A stretch of DNA of 64,000 nt from Sanyastnella coralliicola (GTDB taxonomy: Bacteria; Bacteroidota; Bacteroidia; Flavobacteriales_D; Sanyastnellaceae), in assembly GCF_030845195.1 (NCBI RefSeq), contig NZ_CP132543.1, positions 2,497,501 through 2,561,500 of the forward strand, given 5' to 3'. Below, one piece after another: positions 60,846-64,000 of the stretch (position 1 is the first letter of the stretch; each line of letters begins with the position of its first letter). The position numbers were made by a program, and so were the translations under genes. The notes under the pieces were generated by a model. The model did not search any database, was not told the DNA's origin, and worked only from the letters and a program-made list of their open reading frames with translations.

Positions 60846-61017
60846 GAATATCATCCACCATCCAAGCCAATGGGTTCAATGCTCTAATCCAAGGGTATAA
60901 TCTGAACTTTCTGTTAACTCATTTTGGCTCTTCCACAACAATTCTTTCACATGGCTTTAACCCGTTTATCTCAAGAGAGGTCGGACCTTTGCGGCGAAAA
61001 ATTAAAACACTACTCAA

Positions 61018-61359
61018 GTGAACCGATTGATTTGTTCTTTCACTTTACTCCTCAGCATGACATTGGCCTCATCAACAGCCTTTGCCGGAGGGGAACCGTT
61101 TTCAACTAACGCGGAGGTCAGAAAAGAGATCTCCCGCGCGATCAGCTACCCGGGAGCGATCCAACATTCGAATGATGTTGAATTCGTACTTGTCAGCTTC
61201 CGGATCGAGCCATGTGGTTTGATCAGCATCCTCGAGACGAATGCCAGCAACGAAGCCTTTGAGCAATATGTTGTTCAGAAGCTGGAGTCAATGAACTTCG
61301 AAGGCACGAATGGTGAAGTGCATCATATGCGATTCACCTTCAGAAGCCAAGATATTTAA
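61018..61359 (+). CDS. Unknown small exported protein, TonB-C-terminal-like
   Basis: 113 residues, GTG start at 61018 giving a good signal peptide (about 1-24, ending AFA). The mature part follows the pattern of a TonB C-terminal-like fold (REISRAISYPGAI, FVLVSFRIEPCGLISILET, VQKLESMNF) without a membrane anchor or Pro-rich spacer, as in small stand-alone periplasmic proteins of this phylum. A near-match box GACCTTTG lies at 60984-60991. Confidence 0.65.
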   Translation: MNRLICSFTLLLSMTLASSTAFAGGEPFSTNAEVRKEISRAISYPGAIQHSNDVEFVLVSFRIEPCGLISILETNASNEAFEQYVVQKLESMNFEGTNGEVHHMRFTFRSQDI

Positions 61360-61361
61360 GT

Positions 61362-61387
61362 AAAAAGCCCCGCAAATGCGGGGCTTT
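61362..61387. terminator. Terminator between convergent genes
   Basis: Perfect 10-bp stem AAAGCCCCGC/GCGGGGCTTT, loop AAAT. The T run is longer on the minus strand (five), so it mainly serves the leftward gene ending at 61410, but can act both ways. Confidence 0.85.
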
Positions 61388-61409
61388 ACAATTCAATCTT
61401 TTTCTGGTA

Positions 61410-62045
61410 TTAGAACCCATACGAGATACTCACCCCTGCGAATGGGACGGTCTCTTGTTCGATAGTAGACTCGTCATAGTTACTCGCATTTGTGCCGTTG
61501 GCTATCAGCGTCTGAGTTCGGGTATAGTCAATGAATGAATAGCGATACTCAGGACCAACGTAGGCTTCAAAACCCAAACCGAATGAGGTCAACATCTGGA
61601 AGCCGGCGAGTAGACCTACTCCGATGTAGTCACGATCCCATTTTTCTTCTGTCAATTCAAATTCATTGTTGAAGTTGCGGTCTTCATTCTCCGTACGATA
61701 CTTGGAGAATGCGCTGAAGAAGAATCCGGCTGGCGTTTTATCGCTCGTGAATTCACTCATGTAAACACGGAATTCGGGTACAATAACGAAACCGGTTTTA
61801 TTACGTTCATCGAGGTATTGACCTCCTCCCGTTTCTCGCTTGTATACATCGAAAATTCCTCCAACGTTCAAATTTACGGTGGTGTATTTCCCGAGAACGC
61901 GCTCGTAACCGAACTGGTAGCGTGAATCGAAAATACCGTCGAAGTTTAGTTTCACCACATTCTTTGGTGAGTCGTCAGTTTCTGATTGTGCAAACGATGG
62001 CAGACCTAGTACCATCACACACATAATGAGAAGTAGTTTCTTCAT
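61410..62045 (-). CDS. Unknown outer-membrane beta-barrel protein
   Basis: 211 residues. Signal peptide about 1-19 (GLPSFAQ), then strands of an eight-stranded-type barrel with alternating aromatic residues (KLNFDGIFDSRYQFGYERVL, AYVGPEYRYSF) and a final strand ending in Phe (VPFAGVSISYGF), as needed for BAM insertion. Function unknown. Confidence 0.75.
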   Translation of the reverse strand: MKKLLLIMCVMVLGLPSFAQSETDDSPKNVVKLNFDGIFDSRYQFGYERVLGKYTTVNLNVGGIFDVYKRETGGGQYLDERNKTGFVIVPEFRVYMSEFTSDKTPAGFFFSAFSKYRTENEDRNFNNEFELTEEKWDRDYIGVGLLAGFQMLTSFGLGFEAYVGPEYRYSFIDYTRTQTLIANGTNASNYDESTIEQETVPFAGVSISYGF

Positions 62046-62102
62046 AGTTGTCGAAGTTATAATGTTTTCGATAACTGCAAAGGCGGCAAACTCCTTGCCA
62101 AA

Positions 62103-62139
62103 GCATAAAAAAGGCCTCGATATTGTATCGAGGCCTTTT
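62103..62139 (-). terminator. Terminator of the aconitase gene
   Basis: 14-bp nearly perfect stem (62126-62139 with 62109-62122), loop TTG, followed on the minus strand by a T run. It lies 25 bp after the aconitase stop codon. Confidence 0.88.
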
Positions 62140-62164
62140 GAATATCAGGGTTAAGGACGAATCC

Positions 62165-64000
62165 TTACGCTTGTTCTTGTTTGATCAAGTTCAATGCTGA
62201 ACCTGCCTTAAACCACTCAATTTGCTGAGCGTTGTAAGTGTGGTTTGTCTTAATTGTATCCGTGCTTCCGTCTTTGTGTACGAGCTCGATAGTGATTTGC
62301 TTACCAGGAGCAAAGTCTTTCAAGTCTACAAAGTTGAACGTATCGTCTTCTTGGATCTTATCGTAATCTGCTTCGTTATCGAAAGTGATTCCGAGCATTC
62401 CTTGCTTCTTCAAGTTCGTTTCGTGAATACGAGCGAATGATTTCACAAGAACTACGCGTACTCCAAGGTGACGTGGTTGCATCGCTGCGTGCTCACGGCT
62501 TGAACCTTCTCCGTAGTTACTGTCTCCTACAACTACCGTTGGAACGCCTGCGGCTTTGTAGCCACGTTGTACAGCAGGAACTTCCCCGTAAGTACCATCA
62601 ATTTGGCTCTTCACGTTGTTTGTTTCCTGGTTGTAAGCGTTGATTGCTCCAGTTAGCGTGTTGTTTGAGATGTTGTCAAGGTGACCACGGTAACGTAGCC
62701 AAGGACCTGCCATAGAGATGTGGTCAGTAGTACATTTTCCGAAGGCCTTGATTAGTAGCTTCGCCCCCATGATGTTCTCACCATCCCATGGTGCGAATGG
62801 AGTCAATAGCTCTAGACGTTCACTTCCGTCTTTTACAACCACTTCAACACCAGAACCGTCAGCAGCCGGTGCAAGGTATCCTGCATCTTCTACGTCAAAT
62901 CCTTTTGAAGGAAGCTCTTCACCTGTAGGCTCAGCAAGCATCACTTCTTCACCGCTTTCGCTCACCAGCTTGTCTTTCATTGGGTTGAAACCAAGCGTTC
63001 CCGCGATAGCGATTGCAGTCACCAATTCAGGAGAACCAACGAATGCATGTGTATTTGGGTTACCATCAGCTCGTTTTGCGAAGTTTCGGTTAAACGAGTG
63101 AACGATGGTGTTCTTTTCTTTCTTCTCAGCTCCTTCACGTGCCCACTGACCGATACATGGTCCACAAGCATTAGCGAATACTGAGGCACCGATCTCATCA
63201 AAGATCTTGATGAATCCGTCACGCTCGATCGTGTAACGTACTTGCTCTGATCCCGGAGTGATCGTGAATTTCGCCTTCGGCTTGATGTTCATATCAGCCG
63301 CTTGCTTCGCGATGCTCGCCGAACGAGAGATATCCTCGTAGCTTGAGTTAGTACAAGACCCGATCAATCCAACTTCTACCTTCAATGGCCATCCGTTCGC
63401 TTCAGCTACCTCACCCATCTTAGAGATTGGAGTTGCGATGTCTGGAGAGAATGGTCCGTTCAAGTGTGGTTCGAGTTCGTCAAGGTTGATTTCGATTACC
63501 TGATCGAAGTACTGCTCAGGGTTAGCATATACCTCTGGATCAGCTGTCAAATGTTCTTTTACTCCGTTGGCTAGATCAGCGACTTCTGCACGACCTGTAG
63601 CACGTAGGTATCGTGCCATGCTTTCGTCGTATCCAAATGTTGAAGTTGTAGCACCGATCTCAGCACCCATGTTACAGATAGTACCTTTACCAGTACAGCT
63701 GATAGATTCAGCTCCAGGGCCGAAGTATTCTACGATCGCACCCGTACCACCTTTCACAGTGAGGATACCAGCTACTTTCAAGATCACATCTTTAGCGCTT
63801 GTCCAACCGTTCATACGTCCGGTTAGCTTCACACCAATCAGTTTCGGGAATTTCAGCTCCCAAGGCATTCCTGCCATTACGTCTACCGCGTCAGCTCCAC
63901 CAACACCGATAGCTACCATTCCGAGTCCACCAGCGTTTACTGTGTGAGAATCGGTTCCGATCATCATTCCACCCGGGAATGCATAGTTCTCAAGAACTAC
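62165..64000 (-). CDS. Aconitate hydratase, AcnA/mitochondrial type, 5' end missing
   Basis: The frame stays open to the last base (the ATG at 63967 is internal), so the N-terminus lies outside; about 611 residues are visible of roughly 750 expected. Fe-S cluster Cys residues are present: LIGSCTNSS and [10 protein letters not shown]. Other landmarks: [61 protein letters not shown]. Interconverts citrate and isocitrate; its product feeds the isocitrate dehydrogenase encoded at 47385. Similarity is to the mitochondrial-type enzymes common in Bacteroidota. Confidence 0.95.
   Translation of the reverse strand, partial: VVLENYAFPGGMMIGTDSHTVNAGGLGMVAIGVGGADAVDVMAGMPWELKFPKLIGVKLTGRMNGWTSAKDVILKVAGILTVKGGTGAIVEYFGPGAESISCTGKGTICNMGAEIGATTSTFGYDESMARYLRATGRAEVADLANGVKEHLTADPEVYANPEQYFDQVIEINLDELEPHLNGPFSPDIATPISKMGEVAEANGWPLKVEVGLIGSCTNSSYEDISRSASIAKQAADMNIKPKAKFTITPGSEQVRYTIERDGFIKIFDEIGASVFANACGPCIGQWAREGAEKKEKNTIVHSFNRNFAKRADGNPNTHAFVGSPELVTAIAIAGTLGFNPMKDKLVSESGEEVMLAEPTGEELPSKGFDVEDAGYLAPAADGSGVEVVVKDGSERLELLTPFAPWDGENIMGAKLLIKAFGKCTTDHISMAGPWLRYRGHLDNISNNTLTGAINAYNQETNNVKSQIDGTYGEVPAVQRGYKAAGVPTVVVGDSNYGEGSSREHAAMQPRHLGVRVVLVKSFARIHETNLKKQGMLGITFDNEADYDKIQEDDTFNFVDLKDFAPGKQITIELVHKDGSTDTIKTNHTYNAQQIEWFKAGSALNLIKQEQA

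Overview
The window looks like chromosomal core DNA of a member of the Bacteroidota, most likely the order Flavobacteriales. The evidence is type IX secretion cargo with both sorting-domain types (type B at the left edge; type A in the genes at 5798 and 32926), a PorP/SprF-family protein, small families typical of the phylum (DUF6728-like, DUF2007, DUF3822, DUF4197), a split LptD/amidase/MCE envelope cluster, and promoters of the Bacteroidota form TAnnTTTG instead of -10/-35 boxes. I saw no rRNA, tRNA, prophage or CRISPR array. Assignment below the order is not attempted.

Layout. 1-3.0 kb: secreted adhesin-like protein plus PorP/SprF. 3.1-9.1 kb: small housekeeping genes (ridA, pabA, MscS-like), a T9SS-exported serine hydrolase and unknown proteins, separated by repeats. 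9.1-18.1 kb is an accessory stretch: gene remnants, a papain-like secreted peptidase, a two-component system coupled to two unknown membrane or exported proteins, and four tandem related four-helix membrane proteins. 18.3-28.3 kb: lptD, then a collinear run of amidase, MCE protein, two iron-sulfur proteins, fabG and a VWA-like membrane protein. 28.6-35.5 kb: prohibitin-like, YdcF-like, rpmB, cinA, DUF4197 lipoprotein, T9SS cargo and a REP-type tyrosine transposase. 35.6-46.3 kb: two long leftward operons (rsfS-ftsH-DUF2007-cdsA-psd, and a membrane protein-DUF3822-rsmD-coaD-thioredoxin-like run) around birA, pyrE and a NUDIX gene. 46.5-64 kb: candidate structured RNA, ndk, monomeric icd, RecD-like helicase, rocD, cystathionine beta-synthase, LolC/E-like permease, NamZ, S41 peptidase, an ECF sigma factor with a small membrane partner, pdeM and a partial aconitase.

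The coding content is mostly ordinary. Three things stand out. First, nearly every longer gap in the left half holds arrays of degenerate 7-bp units. Several different 7-bp consensus words occur, in places passing from one to another without losing register, often touching or entering stop codons. A RAYT-type transposase gene at 35.05 kb sits between inverted copies of one of these arrays. Second, a 15-bp word, TTCCGCGNTAGCGAA, recurs at least nine times with at most one mismatch, on both strands, inside and outside genes, like an uptake signal or other genome-wide sequence mark. Third, a compact multi-stem RNA candidate with its own terminator lies upstream of ndk. Many TAnnTTTG boxes could be found; several sit only 4-7 nt before the start codon, which predicts leaderless mRNAs.
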